Assembly (NCBI RefSeq): GCF_030680935.1
Contig: NZ_JAUXUP010000030.1
Span: forward strand, 62,001 to 126,000
Source of the DNA: Polaromonas sp.
Lineage (GTDB): Bacteria; Pseudomonadota; Gammaproteobacteria; Burkholderiales; Burkholderiaceae_C
Length of the DNA: 64,000 bases
Direction of reading: 5' to 3'
Below are positions 53,593-63,223 of this stretch, one piece after another. Each line of letters starts with the position of its first letter. Positions within the stretch are counted from its first letter, which is position 1. The translations under genes and the position numbers were made by a program. The notes under the pieces are model-generated. The model made no database searches. It was given only the letters and a program-made list of their open reading frames with translations, and was not told where the DNA came from.

Positions 53593-54546
53593 ATGGAATT
53601 TTTCAAAATTCATAAAGACATACCGTTCATGCGGTATGCGCTGGTGTTCAACGCGATTTCACTTAGTACCTTTGTACTCGCGGTGTTTTTCCTGTTTTCA
53701 CGCGGCTTGCATCTTTCCGTGGAGTTCACGGGCGGTACGGTGATGGAGGTGGGGTATTCACAACCTGCCGATGTCGAGAAAATTCGCGGTACGGTCGCTG
53801 GCCTGGGCTTTACCGACGTTCAGGTACAGAACTTTGGTACCGCGCGTGATGTGATGATCCGTCTGCCGGCCCAAAAAGGCGTGACCACCGCGCAGCAGAG
53901 CGACAAGGTCATGGCTGCGCTCAAAGCCGGGGACCCTCAGGTGGTGCTGCGGCGTACCGAGTTTGTGGGGCCCCAGGTCGGTGAAGAGCTGGCCCAGGAT
54001 GGCCTGAAGGCGCTGGCCATGGTGGTGGTCGGCATCATGATCTACCTGGCATTTCGGTTCGAATGGAAGTATGCGGTTGCAGCCATCATTGCCAACTTGC
54101 ATGACATCGTGATCATCCTCGGCTTTTTTGCCTATTTCCAGTGGGAATTCTCGCTTTCGGTTCTGGCCGCAGTGCTGGCTGTGCTGGGTTACTCGGTCAA
54201 TGAGTCGGTGGTGATCTTTGACCGTATCCGCGAAAACTTCCGGCGTTACCGCAAAATGGACACGGTGCAGATCATCGACAACGCGATCACGTCCACCATC
54301 AGCCGGACCATCATCACGCACGGTTCGACCCAGATCATGGTGCTGTCCATGCTGCTGTTTGGCGGTCCGACGCTGTTCTACTTTGCTTTGGCGCTGACTA
54401 TTGGTATCCTGTTTGGCATTTACTCTTCGGTATTTGTAGCCGCTGCCATTGCCATGTGGCTGGGAATCAAACGGGAAGACCTGATCAAGCCCGCCGGAAA
54501 AAAGGACGAGGATCCGAGCGATCCCAACGCCGGAGCGACGGTTTAG
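53593..54546 (+). CDS. secF: Protein translocase subunit SecF
   Basis: SecF of 317 residues, partner of SecD. N-terminal TM1, then the HLSVEFTGGTVMEVGY motif at the start of the periplasmic domain and the helix bundle with GYSVNESVVIFDRIRENFRRYR carrying the conserved Asp. The C-terminal tail is cytosolic and acidic. Of normal length; the last gene of the Sec group before DUF1631. Confidence 0.97.
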   Translation: MEFFKIHKDIPFMRYALVFNAISLSTFVLAVFFLFSRGLHLSVEFTGGTVMEVGYSQPADVEKIRGTVAGLGFTDVQVQNFGTARDVMIRLPAQKGVTTAQQSDKVMAALKAGDPQVVLRRTEFVGPQVGEELAQDGLKALAMVVVGIMIYLAFRFEWKYAVAAIIANLHDIVIILGFFAYFQWEFSLSVLAAVLAVLGYSVNESVVIFDRIRENFRRYRKMDTVQIIDNAITSTISRTIITHGSTQIMVLSMLLFGGPTLFYFALALTIGILFGIYSSVFVAAAIAMWLGIKREDLIKPAGKKDEDPSDPNAGATV

Positions 54547-54573
54547 GCAGTACTCCAACAAGACTTCATACTC

Positions 54574-57135
54574 GTGGCCGCCAACACCAAAAGGGACATT
54601 TTGCTTGCCAGGCAGGCGCGTGAACGATTTGTGAGTCACGCATCGAGTGTTCTGCCCGAGCTGGCCGACAGCATCAAGGAAAAGCTGTCGGGACTGATGG
54701 ACCAGAGCGGCAATGCGCGCGAGATGCAGGACCGCCGCGATGCCTGGATTTCCTTTCAAAGCAACCAGACCCTCTGGGTTCAGGCTACCGCAGCTGCCTG
54801 GAAAAAAGCCTTGACTCCCACCACCACCACCTCGGTGCGGCTGTCGCTGGACAGCGGCAAGTTCGAGCTCATGGGTAACGAGGTGATGGAAAACAGGATT
54901 CTTGCCTCGCGACTGGCTCTACGCCTGCTGGACAGCGCCAGTTGGGAGCTCAACGATCTGCGCTTGCGCGTGCAAAGTCTGGAAGGCGGGTCTGAGCTTG
55001 CCAAAGAGGATATTCTTCGCCCCGAAGTGCTGTCTCAAAACCTGGTGGAACAGTGGACGCTGACGCCCTTGTCGCGAGAGTCATGGCTGGTGGTGCAGGA
55101 CCTGATCCAGCAGCACCTGATGACACATCTGCTCGAAGCCTATCGTGCAGCCAACGAGTTCCTGATCAAGGAAAACGTGATGGTGGAAATCGACCGTCGC
55201 TCCCTGGTCAAACGCACACCTTCTGCGGCGCCGGCTGAGCAGGCGGCTGCCTCGCGGCCAAGCGGCGCTTCGGTGAGCGACATGGCGCCGGCGGAGGGCG
55301 GTGGTGGCGGCGGAGGGGCGCAGCAGGGCTCCGGGAGTGCCTCCTACGGTGGGGGCTCTACAGCGAGCAACTTTGGAGGTCTCGGCTACGAGTCCGATGT
55401 CGGCGTCTCATCGGTGCCTTCCGCCTCCGGGTCCAGTGGGCGGGGTGCGGGTGGCGCGTCCGGCGCAGGCGGTTCGAGTGGCAGCGGCCGGAGTTCCGCA
55501 GGCGCAGCGGGCAAAGGGGGGCGTGCCGGGCCGGCAGGGCGCGGTGCAAGGCCTTCGGATACCGCGCAGGCGAGAAGCGATATTCTCGAAGAAACCCGGA
55601 TGCAAACCGGCACTTCCCCTCTGGCGCGTGCGCGAATGCGGGCGCAAGGGGTGATGGGTCACCTCAAGCGTTTGCTGTCCGATCATGCGGTGGATTTTGA
55701 TCACGCCCACGACAACCAGCCATCCCCTAAATTGGCGCAGGCCATGTCCCGGGTTCAGGCCGCGCGTGTCACTGCGGGCCCTGACGATGCCGCCTACGAA
55801 GGCACAATGGTTGATGCGGCGGATCATGTGTACGGCGCGGTGGAGGTGGCGCAGGCCGCAGGCACGCTGCGCCAGCGCAGCACCGAGCTCAAGCAGGCCG
55901 CCTCCACATCCAGTGAAAAAGCCACCATCGAAATCGTGGCCCTGATGTTTCAGAGCATTCTGGCCGAAGACCGCATTCCTCCCGCTGTCCGCGTCTGGTT
56001 TGCCCGCCTGCAGATGCCGGTGCTGCGCGTTGCGATTTCCGAACCGGAATTTTTTGGTTCCCTGCAGCATCCGGCCAGGCGCCTGATCGATCGCATGGGT
56101 TCCTGTGTGCTGGGCTTTGATGCCAATGTGTCGGGCGGCGCGCTGGAGGTGGAGATCAAACGTGTGGTGCAGGTGATCGAGCAATATCCTGAGACTGGCA
56201 GGCGCGTTTTTCAGCTGGTGTACGACGAATTCCAGAAATTCCTGTCCCGCTTCCTTTCCGAGCACGGCAGCGCGGCGCGCGTGGTGGGTGTGGCCCAGCA
56301 GCTAGAGCAAAAGGAAACGATGGCTATCCAGTACACCATCGAGATGCGCAGCATGCTCAATGACATCCCGGTACGGGAGGAAATTCGCGAGTTTCTCTTC
56401 AAGATCTGGGCCGAGGTGCTGGCCATTGCCGCCATGAAAAATGGTCCCCAGCACAAAGAAACGATCACCCTCAAGCAGGCCGCGGCCGATCTGGTGTGGG
56501 CGGCGAGCGCCAAACCCAACCGCAATGACCGGGCGAAGGTGATTGCTGACTTGCCCAAGTTGCTGCACTTGCTGCGTCTCGGCATGACCATGCTGGGCAT
56601 GACGCAACCGGTGCAGGACCAGCATCTGAAAATCATCAGCGACACGCTGGCCGACGCCTTCATGTCCAAGACCGATTCGATCTCGCAGGAGCGCATCCAG
56701 GAGATGGCCAACCGGCTGGCCAACCTGGAGGACTACCTTTCCGATGAAGATGTGGGCGATCTGCCGCTGGACGGCGAGAACCTCGTCATGATGATTGGCA
56801 TTGATGCTTCAGACATCGAGGTGATAGCCGATGGCGGCAGTCAGCCCAGCGAAGCCATGCGCTCCTGGGCCCAGGAGCTGCAATTGGGCGCCTGGTTCAG
56901 CCTGGACCACAACGGCAAAGTCAGCCAGGTCCAGTTTGCGTGGCGCAGCGAGCGCAAGCAGTTGCACCTGTTTGCTTCTACCGACGGCCGCAATTTCCTG
57001 ATCCAGGCGCGTCGCCTGGCCGCCTACCTTCAGGCCGGGCTGCTGGTGCCAACCGAAGAGGAAGCACTCACCGTGCGCGCTACCCGCGATGCGCTGGCCA
57101 AACTCGATGCAAACCCGGAGCGCCTGCTAGGCTAA
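54574..57135 (+). CDS. DUF1631 protein with Gly/Ser-rich linker
   Basis: Large soluble protein of 853 residues, GTG start, 27 bases after secF. The helical N-terminal half (about 1-220) and C-terminal half (about 325-760) belong to DUF1631 (landmarks: QDLIQQHLMTHLLEAYRAANEFL; MFQSILAEDRIPPAVRVWFARLQMPVLRVA; HPARRLIDRMGSCVLGFD). Between them lies a low-complexity Gly/Ser/Ala segment (about 235-330). The end (LGAWFSLDHNGKVSQVQFAWRSERKQLHLFASTDGRNFLIQARRLAAYL) looks like a PilZ-type beta barrel, which could imply cyclic-di-GMP control. Role unknown. Confidence 0.82.
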   Translation: MAANTKRDILLARQARERFVSHASSVLPELADSIKEKLSGLMDQSGNAREMQDRRDAWISFQSNQTLWVQATAAAWKKALTPTTTTSVRLSLDSGKFELMGNEVMENRILASRLALRLLDSASWELNDLRLRVQSLEGGSELAKEDILRPEVLSQNLVEQWTLTPLSRESWLVVQDLIQQHLMTHLLEAYRAANEFLIKENVMVEIDRRSLVKRTPSAAPAEQAAASRPSGASVSDMAPAEGGGGGGGAQQGSGSASYGGGSTASNFGGLGYESDVGVSSVPSASGSSGRGAGGASGAGGSSGSGRSSAGAAGKGGRAGPAGRGARPSDTAQARSDILEETRMQTGTSPLARARMRAQGVMGHLKRLLSDHAVDFDHAHDNQPSPKLAQAMSRVQAARVTAGPDDAAYEGTMVDAADHVYGAVEVAQAAGTLRQRSTELKQAASTSSEKATIEIVALMFQSILAEDRIPPAVRVWFARLQMPVLRVAISEPEFFGSLQHPARRLIDRMGSCVLGFDANVSGGALEVEIKRVVQVIEQYPETGRRVFQLVYDEFQKFLSRFLSEHGSAARVVGVAQQLEQKETMAIQYTIEMRSMLNDIPVREEIREFLFKIWAEVLAIAAMKNGPQHKETITLKQAAADLVWAASAKPNRNDRAKVIADLPKLLHLLRLGMTMLGMTQPVQDQHLKIISDTLADAFMSKTDSISQERIQEMANRLANLEDYLSDEDVGDLPLDGENLVMMIGIDASDIEVIADGGSQPSEAMRSWAQELQLGAWFSLDHNGKVSQVQFAWRSERKQLHLFASTDGRNFLIQARRLAAYLQAGLLVPTEEEALTVRATRDALAKLDANPERLLG

Positions 57136-57216
57136 CCATCAGAAGCGAAGCCTCTGGCGAGCGGCGGCCTGCAAGGTGCAGAGAGCTACACGAAGTGAGC
57201 GAACGTGGGGACTTTA

Positions 57217-57738
57217 TCAATGAGCCACGCGAAATTCCGCATCGTCGCAGAGTTCGTCGAGCACAAGTGCATCGGGCTCTTCGCCAAAGCTCCAATACAC
57301 CATCAGCACAATGATTTTGAGGTCATCAAGCGCCAGCGGGTCGCCCGGGGCGGCCATGGCGCGGTCGATGACAATCTCGCGCATGAGGGGGGGCAGCACA
57401 CCGGAAGACTCAAGAAAACTCACAAAACCCAGTGCCTGCGCGCCCAGATGTTCCTGTTCGGCAACCGAATAGACACGCAGGCTGTCGGTGGACTGCGCCT
57501 GAAAGGACTGGGTGGGAGGCAGTGGCGTTGCATCTACCGTGCTGGCAGCTGGATCGCCGGCTTGCCGCGCCTGGGTGTTCTGGGCGGCAATATTCAGGCC
57601 GTTGAGCCAGACCAACGCTGCCTGAATTTCATCAGCTTCAAAGCCCACAGCCGTCAGTTTGCGGCTGAGTTGGTGTAACTCGGGGCAGGCATCGCCCTGC
57701 CAATAATTTTCGTAAACATACACCAGCACTTCGAACAT
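57217..57738 (-). CDS. smg: Smg/DUF494 protein
   Basis: Protein of 173 residues matching Smg. MFEVLVYVYENYW opens the N-terminal domain, AVGFEADEIQAALVWLNGL follows, and the end is REIVIDRAMA...DLKIIVLMVYWSFGEEPDALVLDELCDDAEFRVAH. It is commonly encoded next to dprA, as here. The function is not established. Confidence 0.95.
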   Translation of the reverse strand: MFEVLVYVYENYWQGDACPELHQLSRKLTAVGFEADEIQAALVWLNGLNIAAQNTQARQAGDPAASTVDATPLPPTQSFQAQSTDSLRVYSVAEQEHLGAQALGFVSFLESSGVLPPLMREIVIDRAMAAPGDPLALDDLKIIVLMVYWSFGEEPDALVLDELCDDAEFRVAH

Positions 57739-57942
57739 GCATCCAATATAACGCAGTTCTGGGAGCCTGTCGGGCTTGGGGCGTCGAGAGCGAAAATCGG
57801 CCCGGGCAAGGACGGCTTTAGCCGGGTTTGCAGGCCTTTAGCCCAGCCATGGGACAAAAAGACGGGGATAAATAGACCGCTGCGGTCGATTTGCAGCCCA
57901 GGATTCCCACGTTCAACAGGCTCCCTGGGGCCGGGTTTTGAG

Positions 57943-59064
57943 TCAGGCCGCGGCAAGGCGCTGAAAAAGCCCCCCCTGAAGCCGGGCGACCGTGCCGGAC
58001 ATCTCAAGCGCCAGCAACTGCGCTTGAAGTTCTGCCGTGGGCAGCCCGGTACGCGCTTGCAGGGCGTCCAGACCGACCAATTCGAAGCCCATGGCGGCGA
58101 GTAGCGGGCCGTCGGGAGATGCCGGGTCGTCTCGCCCTTCAGCTGGGGAGAGTGTCGCGCGGCCTGGCAATTTCAGCTCTTCGAGCACGTCCTGCGCGGA
58201 CTCCACCAGTTTGGCACCCTGCTTGATCAGCGCGTGGCAGCCGCGTGATTGGGGGGAGTGGATGGAGCCGGGAATGGCAAACACCTCTTTGCCCTGTTCT
58301 GCGGCCAGGCGGGCGGTGATCAACGAGCCCGATTGGAGCGCCGCCTCAACCACCAGGGTGCCTTGGGACAGGCCGGAGATGATGCGGTTGCGCTTGGGGA
58401 AATTGGCGCTCAGCGGCGGCGTGCCCAGGGGCAACTCGCTGATGATCAGGCCCTGCTGCGCAATCCGCTGCGCCAACGCCAGGTGCTGTTTGGGATAAAC
58501 CCGGTCCAGCCCGGTGCCGACCACGGCAATGGTGGTCCCGCCACCGAGCAAGGCGCCGTCATGGGCCGCGCCGTCCACCCCCAGTGCCAGCCCTGACACC
58601 ACGCAGATACCGGCTTCGCCCAACACCCTGGCGAACTGCCGGGCATTGTTTTCGCCTTGCGGCGTCGGGTTACGGCTTCCTACGATGGCCAGGCAGGGCG
58701 CCAGGTTATTTAAGGCAGCTAGCGCGCATGAGTCAAGGTCGCCAAGCATGTAGAGCATGGACGGCGGGTCTTCGATGTCCAGCAGCGCCGCGGGATAGGC
58801 TGCGTCGCCCAGAGTCACCACATGCCGGTTGTCGGCGGCTGCTAGCCAGTTCAGGGTGGTTTGCAGCTGTGCGGCCAGCAGCGGCGGCTCGGTGAGCAGT
58901 GCATCGGCAAGACGCGCGGTACCGACCTGGCTCAGTGTAGTGGCGCTTTGTTGAAAAATGGCCGGCGCCGAGCCGAAGGCCGCCAACAGCTGGCGGGCCC
59001 CGGCATTGCCAACGCCGGGCGTGAGGGACAGGCGTAACCAGGCGCCAAGTTCAGCGGCTTCCAT
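57943..59064 (-). CDS. dprA: DNA processing protein DprA
   Basis: Transformation protein of 373 residues that loads RecA on incoming single-stranded DNA. The SAM-like N-terminus (WLRLSLTPGVGNAGARQLLAAFG) is followed by a Rossmann-like core with CLAIVGSRNPTPQGENNARQFARVL, VSGLALGVDGAAHDGALLGGGTTIAVVGTGLDRVYP and FPKRNRIISGLSQGTLVVEAALQSGSLITARLAAEQGKEVFAIPGSI. A winged-helix DML1-like C-terminus (about 310-370) is present. The short insert LDSCALAALNNLAP before the core resembles a decayed dispersed repeat. With pili encoded in this window, natural competence is conceivable. Confidence 0.96.
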   Translation of the reverse strand: MEAAELGAWLRLSLTPGVGNAGARQLLAAFGSAPAIFQQSATTLSQVGTARLADALLTEPPLLAAQLQTTLNWLAAADNRHVVTLGDAAYPAALLDIEDPPSMLYMLGDLDSCALAALNNLAPCLAIVGSRNPTPQGENNARQFARVLGEAGICVVSGLALGVDGAAHDGALLGGGTTIAVVGTGLDRVYPKQHLALAQRIAQQGLIISELPLGTPPLSANFPKRNRIISGLSQGTLVVEAALQSGSLITARLAAEQGKEVFAIPGSIHSPQSRGCHALIKQGAKLVESAQDVLEELKLPGRATLSPAEGRDDPASPDGPLLAAMGFELVGLDALQARTGLPTAELQAQLLALEMSGTVARLQGGLFQRLAAA

Positions 59065-59133
59065 GGGGCTGCGGTGCTCAGGCTTTGGAGATCACGTTCA
59101 GCAAGACGGGCAATTGCGGCGCGTGCCGGCGTT

Positions 59134-60348
59134 TCAGTTGGGGTTGACGAAGCGGTCGCCCACTTTCACACCTTCGGTGACTTCCAGAATGAGTGCATAG
59201 GACAGCTTCTCAAAGGTCCGGAAGACCATCATCAGGCCATTGCGCTCATTCGGCAGCCTCATCTGCGTCCGGGCGGAGTCGGTGCGGTCGGTCAGGCGTT
59301 CGCCGCTGCGCTGGATGGCCATCACATGCCCACGTTCCAGCCCGTCTCTGGCGCCCCGGTTGACCACCACTACCTGGTTGCCGGCTGCATACAGCACCGC
59401 GCTGCCGTAAATCGAGACAATCTGGCCTTCAATCTGTGTGGCGGGCGCGCGCGGCACATAACTCAGCAGTTCGCGCGGTGGCTCGGGTGCCAGCCGGTCG
59501 CCGACGCGCATTTCTTCCTTGGCGATCAGGATGTCCAGGGTTGCTGGCACCAACTCTGTCGAATCCTTGCCGTCCTTGTCTTTGACGGTGACCGTGGATT
59601 CACCGCGTACCAGATCGGCTTTGCCAAGAAATACGGCTTCATAACCAAGGATTTCGCCGGTAGTGGGGTCTTTCAGCGGGGTCGCGTTGCGAAACACCCG
59701 GTACGACACCGGCTCGCCACTGGCGTCGCTGAGCGGTTTGCCGCCCTCCTTGCTGCTGTAGGCGCCGCGCGCGTAGGCGCGGTCTCCGCGGCTCAGCAAA
59801 ACCCGCCCTTCCTGGGCCGCCACAATACGTGGCGCCAAGGCAAAGGCCGCATCGTCCACGATCAGGGCCTCGGACAAAAAGGGCTCAATCGCCTGCGGCG
59901 ACAAAGTGGGAATGGCGGCGTCGGCCAGTGACTCGTAGCGGGTACGCGGTGATACCCGCACCGTGCCGGGGGCGCCGCCGCCGGCCTGCTGGCGGGTGCG
60001 CAAAATGGCCCGCCCGCTGGATTTGTCCAGGTAAAGCTGCTGACCTGGGTAAATGCGGTGCGGATTGCGGATGTCTTCCAGATTCATGCCCCACAGTTCG
60101 GGCCAGCGCCAGGGTGTTTTCAGGAACACGCCGGATATGGCCCACAGCGTGTCCCCGCGCTTGATGGTGTACTCGTCGGGGGCGTTCGGCGCCAGATCGG
60201 CCAGGGGAACGCCCGTTTGGGCCACCTGGCTGGCGGTGGCTCTTTGTCCGGTGGTGATCGGAAAGTTCTGCGCTTGCAGGCTGGCCGATGTGGCCAGCAA
60301 CGCTGCGGCTATTGAAATCTGACTGAATCGACCAAAAATAGTTTGCAT
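59134..60348 (-). CDS. Secreted LysM peptidoglycan-binding protein
   Basis: Periplasmic protein of 404 residues, ATG 60348, with signal peptide ISIAAALLATSASLQA. The LysM domain (about 58-110) reads EYTIKRGDTLWAISGVFLKTPWRWPELWGMNLEDIRNPHRIYPGQQLYL. The long remainder (about 130-404) is beta-rich without recognised catalytic residues. It is regularly encoded between dprA and def in Burkholderiales and probably binds the cell wall. An upstream in-frame start (60420) would spoil the signal peptide. Confidence 0.92.
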   Translation of the reverse strand: MQTIFGRFSQISIAAALLATSASLQAQNFPITTGQRATASQVAQTGVPLADLAPNAPDEYTIKRGDTLWAISGVFLKTPWRWPELWGMNLEDIRNPHRIYPGQQLYLDKSSGRAILRTRQQAGGGAPGTVRVSPRTRYESLADAAIPTLSPQAIEPFLSEALIVDDAAFALAPRIVAAQEGRVLLSRGDRAYARGAYSSKEGGKPLSDASGEPVSYRVFRNATPLKDPTTGEILGYEAVFLGKADLVRGESTVTVKDKDGKDSTELVPATLDILIAKEEMRVGDRLAPEPPRELLSYVPRAPATQIEGQIVSIYGSAVLYAAGNQVVVVNRGARDGLERGHVMAIQRSGERLTDRTDSARTQMRLPNERNGLMMVFRTFEKLSYALILEVTEGVKVGDRFVNPN

Positions 60349-60408
60349 CTTGAGGCCCTTGGGGCTTTCACGGCGTGGGACTGGAAGGTCCGTGGCCGTG
60401 CTTTTATC

Positions 60409-60437
60409 TTGATAAATCACTAGCGATTCTGTACTTA
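60409..60437 (+). promoter_or_regulatory. Possible sigma-70 promoter of def
   Basis: TTGATA, 17 bases, TACTTA, in the space between the divergent LysM and def genes and about 100 bases before the def start. The -35 match is good and the -10 is weak; a promoter nearer the gene is possible. Confidence 0.3.
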
Positions 60438-60483
60438 AGCCCTTGATTAGGCAACGAATATGCCATTTCGAAAGCGGGCGATC

Positions 60484-60518
60484 GCTGAAAACTTGCGAAA
60501 ATTAGCGAAAATAGCGAC
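60484..60518. repeat. Phased A-tracts with 10-base period upstream of def
   Basis: GCTGAAAACTT, GCGAAAATTA, GCGAAAATA and GCGAC follow one another at about helical-turn spacing, ending 18 bases before the def ATG. Such phasing bends DNA and may act as an upstream promoter element or regulator site. Confidence 0.45.
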
Positions 60519-60536
60519 ATCTGATTGCACGCCACC

Positions 60537-61058
60537 ATGACCTTACTGACTATTCTTCGCTACCCGGACCCCCGTCTGCATACCGTCGCCAAGCCTGTGG
60601 CAGCGGTGGATGCACGTATTCGTGCCATTGCCCGCGACATGCTGGAAACCATGTACGAAGCCCAGGGCATAGGCCTGGCGGCCAGCCAGGTCGACGTGCA
60701 TGAGCGGCTGGTGGTGATTGATATCAGTGAAGGCCACGACCAACCCCTGGTGCTGATCAACCCGGAGATTGTCTGGGCCAGCCCCGAGACGCAGGTCAAT
60801 GATGAGGGTTGCCTGTCGGTGCCGGGCGTTTACGACGGCGTGCAGCGTGCCAGTGCGGTCCGGGTGCAGGCGCTTGATCTGGACGGACAGCTGCGGACCC
60901 ACAGCGCCGAAGGCTTGCTGGCGGTTTGCATCCAGCATGAGATGGACCACCTGATGGGCAAGGTGTTTGTCGAGTACCTGTCGCCGCTCAAGCGCAACCG
61001 CATCAAGACCAAGATGATCAAGCAAAAGAAAGACGAAGAACGCGACGCAGTTCGCTGA
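60537..61058 (+). CDS. def: Peptide deformylase
   Basis: Metal-dependent deformylase of 173 residues that removes the N-formyl group from nascent proteins. The three motifs are intact: [19 protein letters not shown] (Cys ligand) and [12 protein letters not shown] (HExxH). ATG 60537 gives the usual [21 protein letters not shown] start; a TTG 12 bases upstream is less likely. It lies 31 bases ahead of fmt, forming the standard def-fmt pair. Confidence 0.98.
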   Translation: MTLLTILRYPDPRLHTVAKPVAAVDARIRAIARDMLETMYEAQGIGLAASQVDVHERLVVIDISEGHDQPLVLINPEIVWASPETQVNDEGCLSVPGVYDGVQRASAVRVQALDLDGQLRTHSAEGLLAVCIQHEMDHLMGKVFVEYLSPLKRNRIKTKMIKQKKDEERDAVR

Positions 61059-61089
61059 GTCTGTCTGCGGCATCGGCGAAAATACACCG

Positions 61090-62070
61090 ATGCGCGTCAT
61101 TTTTGCTGGTACCCCTGAATTCGCCCGTGTGGCTCTGGCGCAACTTCACGCCGCTGGTTTTGATATTCCCTTGGTGCTGACACAGCCGGACCGCCCGGCC
61201 GGCCGCGGCATGAAGCTGCAGGCCTCGGCCGTCAAGCAGTTCGCGCTGGAAAAAAACATACCTGTGGTTCAGCCGCGCAGTCTGCGGCTCGACGGCAAAA
61301 CCCCGGAGGACGCGGCTGCCGCACAGGCTGCAATGCTGGCCGTGCGCGCCGACGCCATGGTGGTGGCAGCCTATGGCCTGATCCTGCCGCAATGGGTGCT
61401 GGGTCTGCCCAGACTGGGTTGTTTCAACATCCATGCGTCGCTGTTGCCACGTTGGCGCGGCGCGGCGCCGATTCACCGCGCCATCGAAGCGGGCGATACA
61501 GAGACCGGCATCACCGTGATGCAAATGGACGCAGGCCTCGACACCGGCGACATGCTGCTCGTCGGCAAGCTGGCCATCACGCCGGAGGACACCACCGGCT
61601 CACTGCACGACAGGTTGGCTGCCCTGGGCGGACGCCTGATGGTCGATGCGCTGGCGCTGGCGGCCAGCGGCGGCCTCAGGCCTGTCCGTCAGCCCGAGGC
61701 CGGGGTGACTTACGCCCACAAGATCGACAAGGCGGAGGGCGTGATTGACTGGTCCCAGACGGCCGAAACCATAGGCCGGCGTATCCGGGCCTTTGACCCG
61801 TTTCCTGGTACCCACTCGGTGTTGGGCGGCGAGACCATCAAGCTCTGGAGCTATGAAATTGATAGCTGCATGCGCCCGTCCAATGTGGGCTGCGGCACGA
61901 TTTTGTCTGTAAATTCGGCGGGTGTGCAGGTGGCTTGCGGGCAGGGTGTGTTGCGCCTGACCGGGTTGCAGCGCATGGGTGGCAAGCGCCTGCCGGTGGC
62001 CGATTTTCTGCGTGGTTTTGCACTGGCGCCTGGCATGGTTTTTGGATCCGGGCGGGAGGTGACGCCATGA
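61090..62070 (+). CDS. fmt: Methionyl-tRNA formyltransferase
   Basis: Formylates initiator Met-tRNA; 326 residues. The catalytic domain (about 1-205) has [71 protein letters not shown] and the catalytic Asn/His/Asp. The C-terminal OB-fold (about 210-315) follows. Residues about 254-273 ([20 protein letters not shown]) are encoded by a dispersed repeat inserted in frame in that OB-fold region. The stop overlaps the azlC ATG (ATGA). Confidence 0.97.
   Translation: MRVIFAGTPEFARVALAQLHAAGFDIPLVLTQPDRPAGRGMKLQASAVKQFALEKNIPVVQPRSLRLDGKTPEDAAAAQAAMLAVRADAMVVAAYGLILPQWVLGLPRLGCFNIHASLLPRWRGAAPIHRAIEAGDTETGITVMQMDAGLDTGDMLLVGKLAITPEDTTGSLHDRLAALGGRLMVDALALAASGGLRPVRQPEAGVTYAHKIDKAEGVIDWSQTAETIGRRIRAFDPFPGTHSVLGGETIKLWSYEIDSCMRPSNVGCGTILSVNSAGVQVACGQGVLRLTGLQRMGGKRLPVADFLRGFALAPGMVFGSGREVTP
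61850..61907 (+). repeat. Dispersed repeat copy H, inside fmt
   Basis: GCTAT-N7-ATAGCTGCATGCGC-N10-TGGGCT-GCG-GCAC...TTTTGTC, entirely inside fmt in the coding sense. The frame continues without a stop. The GCTAT/ATAGC hairpin is perfect. Confidence 0.8.
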
Positions 62071-62816
62071 AAGAAGCCCTGTGGCGCCATCCGGAATTTC
62101 GGCGCGGCGTGCGCGACATGGCGCCTGTCGCGGCCGGCACCGCGGCCTGGGGCTTGATGACCGGCGTGGCCATGGTCAAGTCCGGCCTGAGTGTGTTTGA
62201 GGCGGTGCTGATGAGTGTCATCGTTTTCGCCGGCAGCTCGCAACTGGCGGCGGTGCCGCTGATTCTTGCGGGCGCGCCCATGTGGGTCATTCTGGCGACG
62301 GCCGCTTGTGTGAATTTGCGCTTTGTGGTGTTCAGCGCCCACCTGCGTCCGTACATGATGCACCAGCCCTTGTGGCGCCGCATGGCCGGCGGTTATTTCA
62401 CCACCGACCTCAGTTATGTGATGTTCACCAACCGCCACCCGCACCCAGTGGCGCCGGACGACCTGAAGGCGCTGCGTGCGCAGGAAGCCAGCCTGGCTGG
62501 CAACTGCGCCGTTACCTGGGTGGCCTGGGTCGTGCCGAGCTTGCTGGGCATCGCGATGGCCAATGCCGTCCCCTTGCACTGGGGCCTGGGTTTTGCGGGC
62601 ATCCTGGCGCTGCTGGGCATCACGCTGTCGCTGGCCAGCAGCCGGTTGCGCCTGGTGTCGGCCGGGGTGGCCGGTGCGGCTGCGGTGGCGGCGTTTGCCC
62701 TTCCGCTCAAACTCAACATCCTGGTGGGCATTGCGGCGGCTGTGGCGGTGTGCCTGGTGCTTGAAAAACCCGGTAAACCCGGTGCGGGCCTGGCCAAGGG
62801 CGGAGACGCGGCATGA
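62067..62816 (+). CDS. azlC: AzlC-family branched-chain amino acid permease
   Basis: Large subunit of an AzlCD-type exporter, 249 residues, ATG overlapping the fmt stop. About six to seven helices. The AzlC signature [49 protein letters not shown] and [15 protein letters not shown] are clear. It probably exports branched-chain or related amino acids. The stop overlaps the AzlD start (ATGA). Confidence 0.92.
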   Translation: MKEALWRHPEFRRGVRDMAPVAAGTAAWGLMTGVAMVKSGLSVFEAVLMSVIVFAGSSQLAAVPLILAGAPMWVILATAACVNLRFVVFSAHLRPYMMHQPLWRRMAGGYFTTDLSYVMFTNRHPHPVAPDDLKALRAQEASLAGNCAVTWVAWVVPSLLGIAMANAVPLHWGLGFAGILALLGITLSLASSRLRLVSAGVAGAAAVAAFALPLKLNILVGIAAAVAVCLVLEKPGKPGAGLAKGGDAA

Positions 62817-63148
62817 TGCAGACCGACAGCTGGACCGTGCTGACCATCTTCGGCCTGGCGATCGTCACGGTCCTCACACGTTCGTTTTTTTTCCTGTCCA
62901 GCAAACCGTGGACGCTGCCGGACTGGGCCCAGCGCGGTCTGCACTATGCGCCGATTGCCGCGCTGGCGGCGGTCATCTTGCCCGAGATCGTCATGACACA
63001 GGGGACGCTGATCAACACGTGGCAGGACGCGCGTGTGTTTGCGGCGCTGGCCGGTGGCGCCTGGTTTTTCTGGCGCGGGGGCGTGCTGGGCACGATCCTG
63101 GCCGGAATGGCGGTGTACCTGCCACTGCATATCGGACTTGGCTGGTGA
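62813..63148 (+). CDS. azlD: AzlD-domain membrane protein
   Basis: Small partner of AzlC, 111 residues, about three to four helices: WTVLTIFGLAIVTVLTRSFFFL, GLHYAPIAALAAVILPEIV and the C-terminal LGTILAGMAVYLPLHIGLGW. Starts MM; the first ATG overlaps the azlC stop, the second is three bases later. Coupled translation suggests a stoichiometric complex. Confidence 0.9.
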   Translation: MMQTDSWTVLTIFGLAIVTVLTRSFFFLSSKPWTLPDWAQRGLHYAPIAALAAVILPEIVMTQGTLINTWQDARVFAALAGGAWFFWRGGVLGTILAGMAVYLPLHIGLGW

Positions 63149-63223
63149 TGTGCCCGGCGCCGCTTTTACAATTGGTGCCGCTTGATTTCTTTCTTCGCCG
63201 TCGTTTTTCTTTTGTGAGCCTGC

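Noticed and set aside
58703-58745. Possible eighth repeat in dprA (encoding LDSCALAALNNL)
   Set aside because: The hairpin half is vaguely alike with a one-base deletion, but the GGGCT block is missing; too decayed to count without orthologue comparison.
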